Below are positions 11,901 through 22,114 of a DNA stretch of 64,000 nt, one piece after another. Origin of the DNA: Symmetrospora coprosmae (lineage: Eukaryota; Basidiomycota; Cystobasidiomycetes; Symmetrosporaceae); the NCBI GenBank assembly GCA_008802785.1, contig VUYT01000022.1, positions 62,001 through 126,000 on the forward strand. The letters are read 5' to 3'. Below the pieces are notes generated by a model. The model did no database searches and had not been told where the DNA came from. It worked only from the letters and a program-made list of their open reading frames with translations. How positions within the stretch are numbered: the first letter of the stretch is position 1; each line of letters opens with the position of its first letter. The position numbers were made by a program, and so were the translations under genes.

Positions 11901-13554
11901 ATGGGCCGGCCCCGAGATACTGGCCATACTGCCCACCCGACAGGTGGCGGCCGTGATGCTGTGGAAGCTGCCGTTGTGGATGATTCGGCTGCGGCGGCGA
12001 CGGGTGATAGCCGTGGTGCTGGTGCGGAATCACCATGGAAGGGTACTCGTCGCCATAGGGCGATGTGGCGAACGGCGACGGCTGGCGCGAGTCTGAAGAT
12101 GCAGAGTGGGGAGATGAGCCCCGCCCGCGATAGTCGAAGTACTCGCCGCTGCGCTTGACAGCCCCGCCGTATCGCTCCACTGCAGACTCGGGATGCAGGC
12201 CAGCCTCCTGCACAAGCTCATGGGCACGCTCCAGCAGCGATGTCTCCGATGCCGTGTGCGATGTCGATGGGTCCGCAGAGAAGGTGAGCTCGGGTCGAGC
12301 GGATGAAGATGCCGTTGACAATGAGCCCACAGGACCCCGACCTACGGCTGTCTGTGTCGAGCCTGAGGACCATCCGCCAGCGAGGGTGCTGTCGTCTGTG
12401 AAGAGCGACAGTGATGGCTTTCCCCTCGCTGCTGCGGACAAGGGTGTATCCGCGGCTGTCGAAGGTGGAGAGACATTCATCTGCAAACCCTGGCCTTGGG
12501 AAGTTGCACTCGAACTGCCCTTGTTGCTGCCGCCAGCAGATGGAGGCTCTGCCGCGGCCATCGCAGTCTCTCCAGATGCCGAGCCATGCAGCTGGTCGCT
12601 CATGCGCTGCTCGTCTGCACTGGCTCGGAGCAGCGTGTTGATGGGGTCTTCGGCATCGTCAATGTGCCCTGGGTCGTGGCTGCTCCCGAGGATGTCGCCA
12701 GCGGACACGGAGCGATGGATCGGCCCACCGCCGCTTGACGAGGCGAAAGAAGATGAGCGCCGGTTGTACTGCTCCAGCTCGCGCTCGTGCTGCTGCGACG
12801 GCGAGCGGTTCCAGAAGCCAGAGTCGACTCTGTCGTGCATGTGGCCATAACTACTGGAGATTGAACCCGTCCGGCCTGTTGGGGACAACAGGTGTTCTGA
12901 CTGGCTGTGGTGGTGTGAGGAGGCCGACGAAGACGGAACAGCGCCGGTCTCGGTGTGAATGGAGGCGTCCGACATGGCCCGCTGGCGAAACCCGCCAGAA
13001 GAAGCCCCGAGGAGATTGCCCAGAGCGAGGGCCATCCCGCTTGCGCTATGTTCGCCAGCGCCGCCAGACGGGATGATGACTGGCGCTGGAGATGGCAAAA
13101 AGGCGGAAGGAGGCGCGGGAGTCCCATTGCCGTTATGCTGTATGTTGATCTGGGGCAACTCCCCGGGCGAGTTGAGAAGGTTGCCGAATGGGTCGCCCGG
13201 AATTGAGGATCCCTGCTGCTGGCCCTGCAGCAGCGAGCTCTGGCCAGACTGCTGCTGGTCTGCCGGATGGAAAGCCATTGCAGGCGTATCGGAGAAGTGT
13301 CTCTGATGCTGGGTCGTCCGCTGTGGCTGTTGCGCTCGATCCGAAGAGAGCGGTGCGATGGCTGAGGAAGGGGAGGAGGATGAAGGGGACGGATGGAACA
13401 TGGCAAAGGGCATCTGACGAGGCGATGTCATCTGCTGCTGAGCCGTTGCGGGAGCGGTGCCTGCGGTGGCGGATGCCGCGGACGTGTCGAGATCTGTCGG
13501 GTTCTGCAGCTGCTGCTCCCAGGGCTGCTGATTGTTGCTGTCGCCGAAGTCCAT
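8910..13554 (-). CDS. CSL-family transcription factor (RBP-J/Su(H)/Cbf11-12 type)
   Basis: DNA-binding protein of the CSL family. Fungal members (Cbf11, Cbf12) bind GTGRGAA-like elements and affect cell adhesion and the cell cycle without Notch. Exon 1 (13554 to about 11490) encodes some 690 residues of Gln/Ser/Pro-rich disordered sequence. The core then starts: RTVVIMSTTVGQKSYG joins SERRFLVPPPSAYI, with LNFAGNPAVQLMPP, KVISKPSKKAQ and VALFNRLRS. The beta-trefoil follows (FPAWDWHAM, DEKPFARDAASCF). A long insert with a basic patch (KVKRGKKG, KGRKRG) is a possible nuclear signal. The IPT/TIG domain closes it: LYGENFGPEWTVWF and ILLVRTDGVIVPS, with the stop at 8910-8912. The very long N-terminus fits the fungal F2 (Cbf12-like) class by inference. 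It is convergent with the SWIM gene. Confidence 0.92.
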
Positions 13555-15631
13555 CGCTTTCTGAAATCTGGCTGGACGCGCGTTTCACGCTGTCTTCATG
13601 CGCGTATGACGCCTGGCACGGCGACAATGTCTCCAAAGGCGCAGTTCCGACAAGAGACGCGCGCGTGTGCGTATAGGTATTGTCGCTCGGATGGGAGCTG
13701 GAAGAAGCTGCTGAGGTGCATGGAGGGATCCGTCAGCGGAAGGTCGAATGCGCAATGATGGAATATTGCGGGTCCCGCGAGGCGTTCGGGCGTCCGGGCA
13801 ACGGGGCCCAAGCACCGTGAGAGCTCACACTCACTGCCTTGCTCTCCTGGTCCGCGTTCTTGCGGAAATTGAAGCGCCGTCACTGGCTGCACAGCCTCTT
13901 TCCTTCGGTCAATTCAGGCTCGGGCTTCAAAGAGTGACACACTTCCTCGGGTAGACGCCGTCGCGTGGGAGGGCAGGAGTGTCACCTCACTACGTATAAC
14001 ACGTATGTATACGGAAGCCTAGGCGGCTGTAGGGTAGTGTTGAGCTTCTGCGGGGTTGTGCAGAGGCCACATCCAGGAAGCGGTTAGAGAAAATCCTCGC
14101 CTCCAAGCAAAGAGACTGCAGGACGGAGAAGGGAGTTCTCTGGGCGCGACTCACCAAGCAAGCTGTCACTCGAGGCGGAGGCGGAGGCGGAGTAAGCGGC
14201 GCGCAGGCAGACAGCCACACGGCCCGACACACCAAAGGAGCAGCGGCGGAGCTCCAGCTGGCGAACAGAGGCTTTCTTTTGTGTGTGCGGTTAAAGCACG
14301 CACGGCTTTTAGAGTCCGCAGGACGGACAGGCTGGAGGGCGATCGACGGACGGGCGAGCGGCACGTGAATCTGTTTTGGCGGACAAAGTGTGCAGGAAAG
14401 CCAGCAGAGAGGCCCAAGGTGCAGCTCTGATCAGCTATATACCTTCCTTGGTGGGTGACAACTACCATGAAGGCGCACGCTCGGCACGCGCACCGAAGCG
14501 CAGCGTCCGCCAGCTTGACCCACCTCGAGAGTCTGTGGACCTTGGGGAGCGAGGCGGCGCTTGCCTCTGCGCGCCTGAGCCAGGAATTGGACAGCAGACG
14601 GAGCAGCAGAGAAGGTGATGCAAAGCAGCAGTCAGTCATCTTTCACGCATCCCAACTGTTCACTGGAATCGCGCACCTCCGTCAAGCCGCGGCTGGCAGC
14701 TTTGACGAATCAAGCTGGAGGGCGGATGCTCCTCTCGTGGTCGACAAGGGCTGGAAGGTTGCGTGACGACGGGCGCGGTGATGGCGCTCTTCGATAACGA
14801 CAATGCAACGAGGGATAACTAGTCACGCGACGCGAGGGTGCTTCCGAAGATGCCGCTGCGTGGGAGGCTGTGGTGAGGGGAGAGCAGGGGAGAGAGAGAG
14901 AGAGAGGTGTGCGACTCCCACACCCTCGGGAGGATAGTCGAGCTTGCGGTCCCGACCAAGGGGACAGGACAGGTCCGACCTGGCCCTGAGTTTGGCCTGA
15001 TCAGCCAGGCGAGCGCACCCTCACTCGGTCTACCTGCTTCAAGGCCGGGAACAAGGGGCCAGCTGCCCGACTCCCATTCAACTTTCGCTGCAAAGTGCGC
15101 ATCGGAGGACCTTCAGCAGCTACTGTAGCAGGCGATTTCGGCCCAAATGCGCATTCTCGGTTCCTCTCCCGCCTTTGACAGCTCCGCGCACCTTCCGGGA
15201 CTTCCGCGTTCCCACACATACATACACGACACCTCTGTTTGTGCTCGCTTCCAGCGCTCCGGCTAGCAGCCTTCTGGACCACTCCCCTCGCTCGCCTTTC
15301 ACTGAGATGGGGCCGCGTCAGTCTCGCAGGAACAGGTCACTGTGAGACTGAGATGGGCTCGCCGCTGCAGTGCGTGCGGCTCTGTGTGCCAGCAGCCGTT
15401 TCAGTGCGGCGCACTGAGCCACGATTGCGAGCGCTCAGAGGCGGTCAAGGCCAATTGTATGCGTAGGCCGTTGCGTCGGGATAAACGCCCTGTAGGCCAA
15501 GTGCCATGCGTGTATCTGCGCCTTACAGGCTGCTGGCTACACTGTGCGCGAGGGATCCCGATGAATCCTACCTTGCCGCATCTTTCACCGACGGTCATGA
15601 TTTGCCTCTTGCTTGGACACTGGGCCCCCTC
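13555..15631. other. Gene-poor 2 kb region upstream of the CSL gene
   Basis: Roughly 2.1 kb without a coding region I can support. Open frames here (for example 14166-14639 minus) have low-complexity, Arg/Ser/Cys-rich translations with no motif. It contains a (GA)n run at 14891-14906 and a GGAGGC-rich stretch near 14172. It lies upstream of the CSL start and downstream of the kinase-like gene, so it probably holds a long CSL promoter and leader. Confidence 0.5.
14891..14906. repeat. (GA)8 microsatellite
   Basis: A pure run of AG dinucleotides in the gene-poor region upstream of the CSL gene. GA runs are common in fungal promoters; no function can be assigned. Confidence 0.85.
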
Positions 15632-16797
15632 TCACAACTCTCCACGATCGTCGAGCTCCAATGCGCTCTCGAACTTTGCCTCTATCTGCTCCCAGACCTC
15701 GTCCGCTGGCCATTCGCCGGTGATCTGCCATTGTCCGAATAGGCACGGTCGCATCTCAGTCCAGCTCAGGCCAGCCAGCTTGACTTGTTCGGGAGCACAA
15801 TGCTACGCGACGCACCTCGAGTATGTTCCCTTCGTCTCTGAAGCGCTTGACGATAGCGCGCGACTTGTCCTCGAAGCGCTTCCAGTTGATGCGTGCGTCG
15901 TTCTGGATGCTCTTGTCGCGCTGCTCGAGGCGGGCGAGCGCCTGCTTGGCCTCGAGATCGATGAAGAGGACGACGAGAATTGGACAGACCTGCGTGACCA
16001 TCCGGACGTTACCGCAATGGCTCAGCCGCGATTGGTCGCGTGGAGATTGGGCGCTTAGCTTCCGAAATGTCCGAAGGGCCGAACTCACATCGCGCTCGAA
16101 GCGGTCCGACTGCTCTATCGTCGTCGGGAACCCTTCGAGAATCACACGCGGCTTCTTGCCTTTAGGCGCCGAGGCGATGGCGGCCTCGATCTGCTTTGGG
16201 ATGTCGTCCGAGGCTGCGGCATGCGTCAAGACCTGTCAGTTGGCGATCGGGCCACACAGCCTCTGCTCATATGGTAGGGCAGTACGCACCCTTAACTTGA
16301 GTCAGGCCAAAGCGCTTGACGATGTTCTGCATCTGCGTGCTCTTGCCTGCAGCGGGTCCACCTGTGGCGGCCGGCGGGACAGATGTGAGCAGCGCTCTTC
16401 TCCGAGCTTCGGCACAATGCCAGCACGCACCGATGATGCAGACCACAGATACATCTCTCTTCGTGTACTTTGCAGCCTTTGGCTGTTCTCCTTCAGCCAG
16501 CATAGGTGTGCTTTTCGCGAACAAGGTGCATCCTGCCACGGCACCCGCCAGCAGCAGCAGGCTCAAGGCGGATGTGCCAGAGGGTCTAGTGTCCTGCCTT
16601 GGATGTGCCGTCGAAGCTGTCGAGGCAGCCCTGGAAGACATGAATGGGTGTCTCCGCATGGCTGCGATTGCTGTCGGTCGCGTCATCGCAGAAGCTGTCG
16701 GGGTGGAAAAGCATCGCTGTCTTGCTGGCGTGCTTGCGCCAGACAGGAGACACGCTGCGGTCACTTGTGCGCTTCGGCCTATTGCTCCTCGTAGCAT
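15632..16797 (-). CDS. UMP/CMP-kinase-like protein lacking the NMP-binding segment
   Basis: Five exons (16797-16431, 16361-16290, 16213-16089, 15989-15816, 15724-15632) splice in frame to 276 residues. About 120 N-terminal residues are Arg/Ser-rich with a hydrophobic stretch near 77-90 (ALSLLLLAGAVAGCTLF), suggesting mitochondrial or membrane targeting. The P-loop GGPAAGKST (about 123-131) and the strand PRVILEGFP are typical of the adenylate/UMP kinase family, as are FIDLEAKQALARLEQR, the NILE strand and a C-terminal WEQIEAKF helix. The segment after the P-loop helix that normally carries GDLLR and the NMP-binding domain, about 45 residues, is absent: the third exon goes straight to SDDIPKQIEAAI. 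The lid lacks the usual RxDD. It may be inactive on NMP or a regulatory pseudokinase. Family membership is firm; function is open. Confidence 0.7.
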
Positions 16798-17267
16798 TGT
16801 AGCGGTCCAACTATCAGTGAGCGGACACAGGTGTCGACGCGACGACTTGACGGACCCGCGAGCTTACGGCGGAGATGTCGATCGGGAGCCAGCCGGACCC
16901 CGGGCCTCCTGCCGTTTCGGGTCAATCCAGGAGGGGAACAGCAGACAGATGTACGATATTATTGCTGCTATGCACATTGACTGTAGACTGTGTGTATGCA
17001 CATCCTCGCTCCTGCTCTCTAGATCTGTTTGTCCTACCCGGTCGGCCCCCAACCCCCTTATCCGGTCTCCGCTGCGATAACCCGGCCGGCGGCTTGTGGC
17101 GACTCTGGCTGGGAGGAGGGTCACGCTGTCCCCCTTTGGCTGGTCTGATGCTCCTTCGCCCTCTCCTTCGCACCATATCGCACCATCTCTCTGCCTCGTT
17201 CATCTTCTGGCAATAGTGCACCCATCTACAGCCATCCTCTCCCATCGCACATAGTCGATAGTCCACG
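16798..17267. promoter_or_regulatory. Divergent promoter region, kinase-like gene and subtilase
   Basis: 470 nt between two start codons pointing away from each other. The part next to the subtilase (about 17130-17250) is C/T-rich on the + strand, as is common just upstream of fungal start codons. No specific binding site can be assigned with confidence. Confidence 0.4.
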
Positions 17268-19514
17268 ATGAAAGGCTACACGTCGACCTTCACGGCGGGC
17301 GTCGTCATCGCCTTCGCCAGCGCCGCCCTGACGAGCGCGACCCCGCTGCACCGCGTCCACCACTCTGAGGACGGCCGGGCACCCTTGTACACCCCGCCCA
17401 ACGTGTTTGGCGGCGATGGCAACGGCGATGATGGCATGACGGTCGCGTCGTCTGCATCAGACTCGCACCTCATTCCAGACTCGTACCTCGTCATCCTAAA
17501 GGAGTCGCATGCCCACCACTTTGACCTCCACCTCGACCACCTCCGCAGCACCGTCCTCAACGCCGGCCGCGCCATTGTCGACTTTGCAGAGGAGGTCGGG
17601 CACCACTATGCCATTGGCGACATGCGCGGCTACTCCGGCAAGTTCTCCGAGCAGTCCATCGACTGGATTAGGTTGCACCCGGCCGTCGACTTTGTCGAGC
17701 GCGACTCGATCGTCCGCACCATGGACATTGAGAGGGGCGCACCGTGGGGTCTCGCACGGATCTCGCACAGAAAGTCGCTCGGCTTCAGCACTCTGTGAGT
17801 CTCCGCTGTGCTATCGCTTCATTCTGGGTTGAAATACTCCAGAGACTGCCACGTAAGCGGAGACACGAGCTGATTCAACCACTACTCTCAAATAGCGGCA
17901 AGTACGAGTACGCGCACGGCGGAGGCGCCGGCGTCGACGTCTACGTCATCGACACGTCAGTAGTGTCCTCTCGTAGATACAGGTCTCCGTCATTGATGCT
18001 GACGTACCTTCGTTCCTAGCGGAATCAACGTGAACCACGTCGAGTTCGAGGGTCGTGCCAAGTGGGGCAAGACTATGCCGCAGAGTGAGCTACAATTAGG
18101 CATGTCTGCTCCCTCGTACTGCGCACTGACATGGTCTTCCGCCCATCCCCCACCAGACGACGTTGACCTCGATGGAAACGGCCACGGCACCCATTGCGCC
18201 GGCACGATCGCTTCAGCCAAGTACGGCGTCGCAAAGGACGCCAACCTCATCGCCGTCAAGGTGCTCGGCTCGGGCGGATCAGGCTCCATGTCGGACGTTG
18301 TGGGCGGTGTCGCCTGGGCCGCACAGGCAGCCACCACCAAGGCCCAGTCCGAATCGGCAAAGAACGGCTCTCACAAAGGTTCCGTTGCTGTAGGTCATCG
18401 TGCTAAGCCCTGATTGATGCTTCAGCTCGCATGCTGATTTCCCGTTGCCGCGTGCGCACCTTCAGAACATGTCCCTCGGAGGCGGCAAGTCGCCCGCCCT
18501 TGACCTGGCAGTCAACAACGCCGTCAAGAAGGGTCTGCACTTTGCCGTTGCAGCCGGAAATGACAACCGGGATGCATGCAGCTGTGGGTCTGTTTACAAA
18601 GTCAATCGTAGTCCCTTCCCTGCTGACACACATGTGATCTCCCGCCCAGACTCGCCTGCCGCCGCTCAGAACGCCATTACTGTCGGTGCCTCCACCATCC
18701 TTGACCAGCGCGCATACTTCTCCAACATTGGCAAGTGTGTCGACCTGTAAGTTGGAATTGCCTTTTGGCTTGCAGCAGCGCGCATCGCACACTCCTCTTA
18801 CACCTCCACTGCGTAGCTTTGCACCCGGACTCAACATCCTCTCGACGTGGAACACTGGCAACCGCTCCGTTAATACCATCTCGGGCACTTCCATGGGTGA
18901 GTGACGTGGCCCTACGCCCGAGATATTCGTGCGCGCGCCCTCTGCTGACTCGGTCCGGACGGTTCGGGTTGCGTGCAGCCTCGCCCCACATTGCCGGATT
19001 GACGGCTTACTACCTCTCGCTGTACGGCACCGGCGAGTTTGCCCCGACCCATGCCGACTACGAGGCCGCTGGTCTCGCGTATCCCGGTTCCGTCGAGGAG
19101 GTGTCCGCTCGCTCGCTCGAGGGCCTGTTCAGCCGCGGCCGCCAGCTCATCTTCGGCAGCGGCGGCAAGAAGGCCGAGTACGCTGGCGCCGCAGCCAAGC
19201 CGCTCGACCCGCTCGTCCTCAAGAAGGCCATGATCCGCCTCTCGACCAAGGACGCGCTCGCCGGCCTCCCCAACGACGGCACACCCAACTACCTCGCTTT
19301 CAACAACTTCACCTCGTCCTCGTCCTCGTCCTCGTCCAAGTCTGCGTCCGCGCCCGCGGCTGCGCGCATCGAGGAGATCACGCCCGAGCAGGACCTCGAG
19401 GAGGAGATGGTGCACTTCCAGCCCGTCTTTGACAAGGGAGAGGCCATGGTCCAGGACACGTGGGAGATGCTTGAGGAGATTGTGGAGGAGATGGTCGAGA
19501 ACATGTCGCAGTAG
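17268..19514 (+). CDS. Secreted subtilisin-like serine protease (S8A, proteinase K/cerevisin type)
   Basis: Preproenzyme. A signal peptide spans about residues 1-24 (VVIAFASAALTSATP). An inhibitor I9 propeptide follows (SYLVILKE to VDFVERDSIVRTM), then the S8 catalytic domain. Catalytic Asp is in VDVYVIDTGINVNHVEFEGRA, with an intron just after the Asp codon. His is in DGNGHGTHCAGT. The oxyanion Asn region is AVAAGNDN. Ser is in ISGTSMASPHIAG, formed by joining SM to ASPH across an intron at about 18898/18980. A C-terminal extension of about 150 residues carries a Ser tract and ends in a very acidic tail (EEMVHFQPVFDKGEAM, EEIVEEMVENMSQ). The target is vacuole or outside of the cell, as for fungal relatives. 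The ATG at 17268 opens the signal peptide. All three catalytic residues are present, so it looks active. Confidence 0.93.
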
Positions 19515-19849
19515 GAGATTGGCGCGCGTGCCTCTCTTCGATATGACCGTTTACTCGTTTCTGCACCCATCGCCACCAGCTCTAGTCGTCTCGTTCCGCC
19601 CGGCCCCTATACATAGCCCACTGTATCACCTCACCCTCGCCTTTTGACCTTCTCTGAAGTGGCATCACCGCGCACTGGATCATTCATGTAACCATGCTCA
19701 TATGGTCTGTCTGCTGTACCTCCTGCATATCGCAATGTTACTGTATCGATGAGAACAGCCGTGCCTGCCTCTATCTCACGCATTGCTCTCTCTCCTTAAG
19801 CCGCGCCAAAGGACAAGCGCTAAGAAATGGCCACCGGTAATCTGCTCTT
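19515..19849. other. Convergent intergenic region, subtilase and carrier
   Basis: About 335 nt between two stop codons facing each other. It should contain both 3' UTRs and polyadenylation sites. No gene was seen. Confidence 0.5.
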
Positions 19850-21843
19850 TCAATCTGACAGATCGCCAGCAACCATGGCATACACGAGGAAACCGTAACA
19901 ATAAGGCGGTATGATGCGAAAGATCTTTCCTAGCGTCAGCCGACTCCGGGTAGCGAGCGGCGCTGTCGCGGAAGAAGAGAGAGTCGGCCTCCCTATCCGC
20001 TTCCAGAAGCGCGTCCGTCGGTGTTGACCAGGCATTGCCCGTCTCTCTTCCGGCTCAGGCGCAGGCGGGAGATTGTCGAATACGGACGTACCGCCCAGCG
20101 CTGGATGTTCCGACAGACTCTCGAACGCGCTCTGCACGACAGCTGGTTTCTTGCCCTTGGCCCGTTGTGAGGCAGGATTGGACGCTGCCTGCGTCCGCGA
20201 GAGGACTGCTCGCACCCTGGTGACCAGAGCTGATTCGGAACTCGTCCAGAAGCCGAGCATCGCCCACGTCCCTTCCTTCCTGTACTTCTCGCGCAGAATG
20301 GCACGCGCCGAGGGGACAGCTCGCGAGGCCGTGTATGCCGGAGGGTGCATGATGCTCGGCTGCTTTAGCGGGTGCTTGGGAGGCTGCGCGTCTCGGGGCG
20401 GGTGGAGGGGCAGACGCGTCTCGTGCATGCTCATTCGCGAATGCCGCCCGCGATGCGTAATGCTGCTCGGTATTGCGTGATGCGTAGCTTTGCTCGACGC
20501 ACGCGGGACAGCTTTCACAGAATCGCCTGGCTTGATTGCACGCTTCTCGGCCTCTGCGTCGGCTTTCGCTGCACGCCGTCTCTCCTTCGCCCAATCTTCG
20601 AGGCCCTCCCAGACAATTGTCCGCGCTCGATCGAAAGGCCTGCCTACGATGCCATAGCTGCGAAAATTTGCAAAGCAGGAGTGTCAATACACCATCACCT
20701 AAGGTTTTCGCTAGCTGGGTAGCGATACATACTCACCCTAGTCCCGCGAGAACTCCGAACGAGACGATGATGAGAGCCTGTGCAACGCGGCCCAACCATC
20801 CGCGGCCTAGTACCTCGTTCTCGAGCAGGTCCTGAATATCGATGCCGAGCGCCTCGCTACGGGCTTTAAGATCCGCCTGCCAGCGGTCCACAGCTTTCCC
20901 TGCACTCTTTGCGATGGTACGGCTGAGCTCAAAGACGGAGAAGAAGACTGCAAAGCCTAGCGAGTCTCGCATGAGTGTGAAGGAGAAGAGAGCCCAGGAG
21001 GAACGCCACCAGTTGGCGAAGAAGCGCAGGGGCTCTTTGCGCGGATGGCTCGAGGTGATGAGCCAGCGGGGGAAGAGCGCCTGAAAGGCAATGTGCCGCC
21101 AGCCGCGCCACTCCTGGGCTACGCTCTTCGAGGCGGAAGGATGCGCTGTGAGCAGCGCGCGGACGTTGTCGAGTGGAGACGAGATGAAGGATTGCGCTGC
21201 TCCGGCGAGGGCGCCAGAGATGGCAGGGATGAGGTACGGCGAGACCGGCTCCGACGGGAAGTACCGCAGGGCAGACTCGCTCAGAGTGTATGTCGAGAAC
21301 AGGGTGAAGCCGATGAGGCTGTTTGCAAACATGGGCGGAAAGGCCTCACGAAAGAAGAAGGACCACTGGGGAAGTTCGGCGCAGACGTCAGAGTGTCAGC
21401 GCTCCACACAAGCCCGTCTTTGCCCAGTGAAGCGGTTCAGCGGTTCCTGGTAGCCCCGCGGGTGGACTCACTCACGCCCTGCTTGCTGATGATGCCGCGG
21501 AGGAAGGACGTGCTGACGCTCTTGTGGCCCTGGCTCTGAGCAACCTGCTCAAAGGCTGTCCAAGCTGATATCCGCTGCGGCCGGAAGAGCTTGACTGGTC
21601 GTTTGCTATGTGGGAGAGGTCCACAAGCATCAGCTGCTGCGCCGAGAACCAGCGGCAATCTAGAGGTTCCCGGAATGGAGAGCGTGCGCACAAGTAGAAT
21701 GCCAGTGTGCCCGTCACGCTCCTTGCCAGCGCGCTCTTGAGTGACTGGCTGCTGTTCGGAGTGCCGACGGCGGCTGCATTGGCGTTGACATCACGGCGGC
21801 TCGACGCTCCCTGCGCAGGCGATGCTACCGCGACGCTGGCCAT
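19850..21843 (-). CDS. Divergent mitochondrial carrier (SLC25-like) protein
   Basis: Predicted inner-membrane carrier of the mitochondrial carrier fold. Exon 1 (from 21843) splices to KRPVKLFRPQRISAWTAF, then to SFFFREAFPPMFANSLIGFTLF. The second repeat has the carrier signature as SSPLDNVRALL (PxDxxR) after ISGALAGAAQSFI, and a later hydrophobic pair ends near GRPFDRARTI, a weak third signature. A polar, Ser/Pro-rich stretch follows (about 20050-20560) before a final hydrophobic segment (IIPPYCYGFLVYAM) and the stop at 19850-19852. The first repeat lacks a clear PxDxxK motif. The substrate cannot be read from the sequence. Similar divergent carriers occur in fungi. A (CAG)8 run lies directly before the start codon in the leader. 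Confidence 0.68.
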
Positions 21844-21845
21844 TC

Positions 21846-21869
21846 CTGCTGCTGCTGCTGCTGCTGCTG
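21846..21869. repeat. (CTG)8 trinucleotide repeat at the carrier start codon
   Basis: Eight perfect CTG units on the + strand, which is (CAG)8 in the carrier transcript. It ends two bases before the start codon at 21843. As leader sequence it is not translated in the chosen model. Length variation here could affect initiation; that is inference. Confidence 0.85.
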
Positions 21870-22114
21870 AGGTGTCGATTGCATGGAGGATGCTCGGGTT
21901 CCCTCAGATGGGCAGCTGCTGTTGGAGCATACGTATGGGCTGCGCAGTCGTACAAAGGAGAGAATGGTGAAGCAAGCAGGGACGCGTCTGTCTCCGGCGG
22001 GCAGCGGGTGCGGTGGCAAGAGAACAACGGACAATTCCATGCAGGTGCAGATAGATCTATCTATAATGGCAGTCTAGTCTTCCGGATCGGATGAATGAGC
22101 AACAGCAATGCAGC

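Noticed and set aside
14166-14639. Open frame in the gene-poor region upstream of the CSL gene
   Set aside because: Cys/Arg/Leu-rich composition from GC-biased DNA, no conserved motif, no supporting splice sites.
16316-17080. 254-codon + strand frame over the kinase-like gene
   Set aside because: Antisense shadow of the exon carrying the P-loop; the minus strand has the family motifs and clean splice sites.
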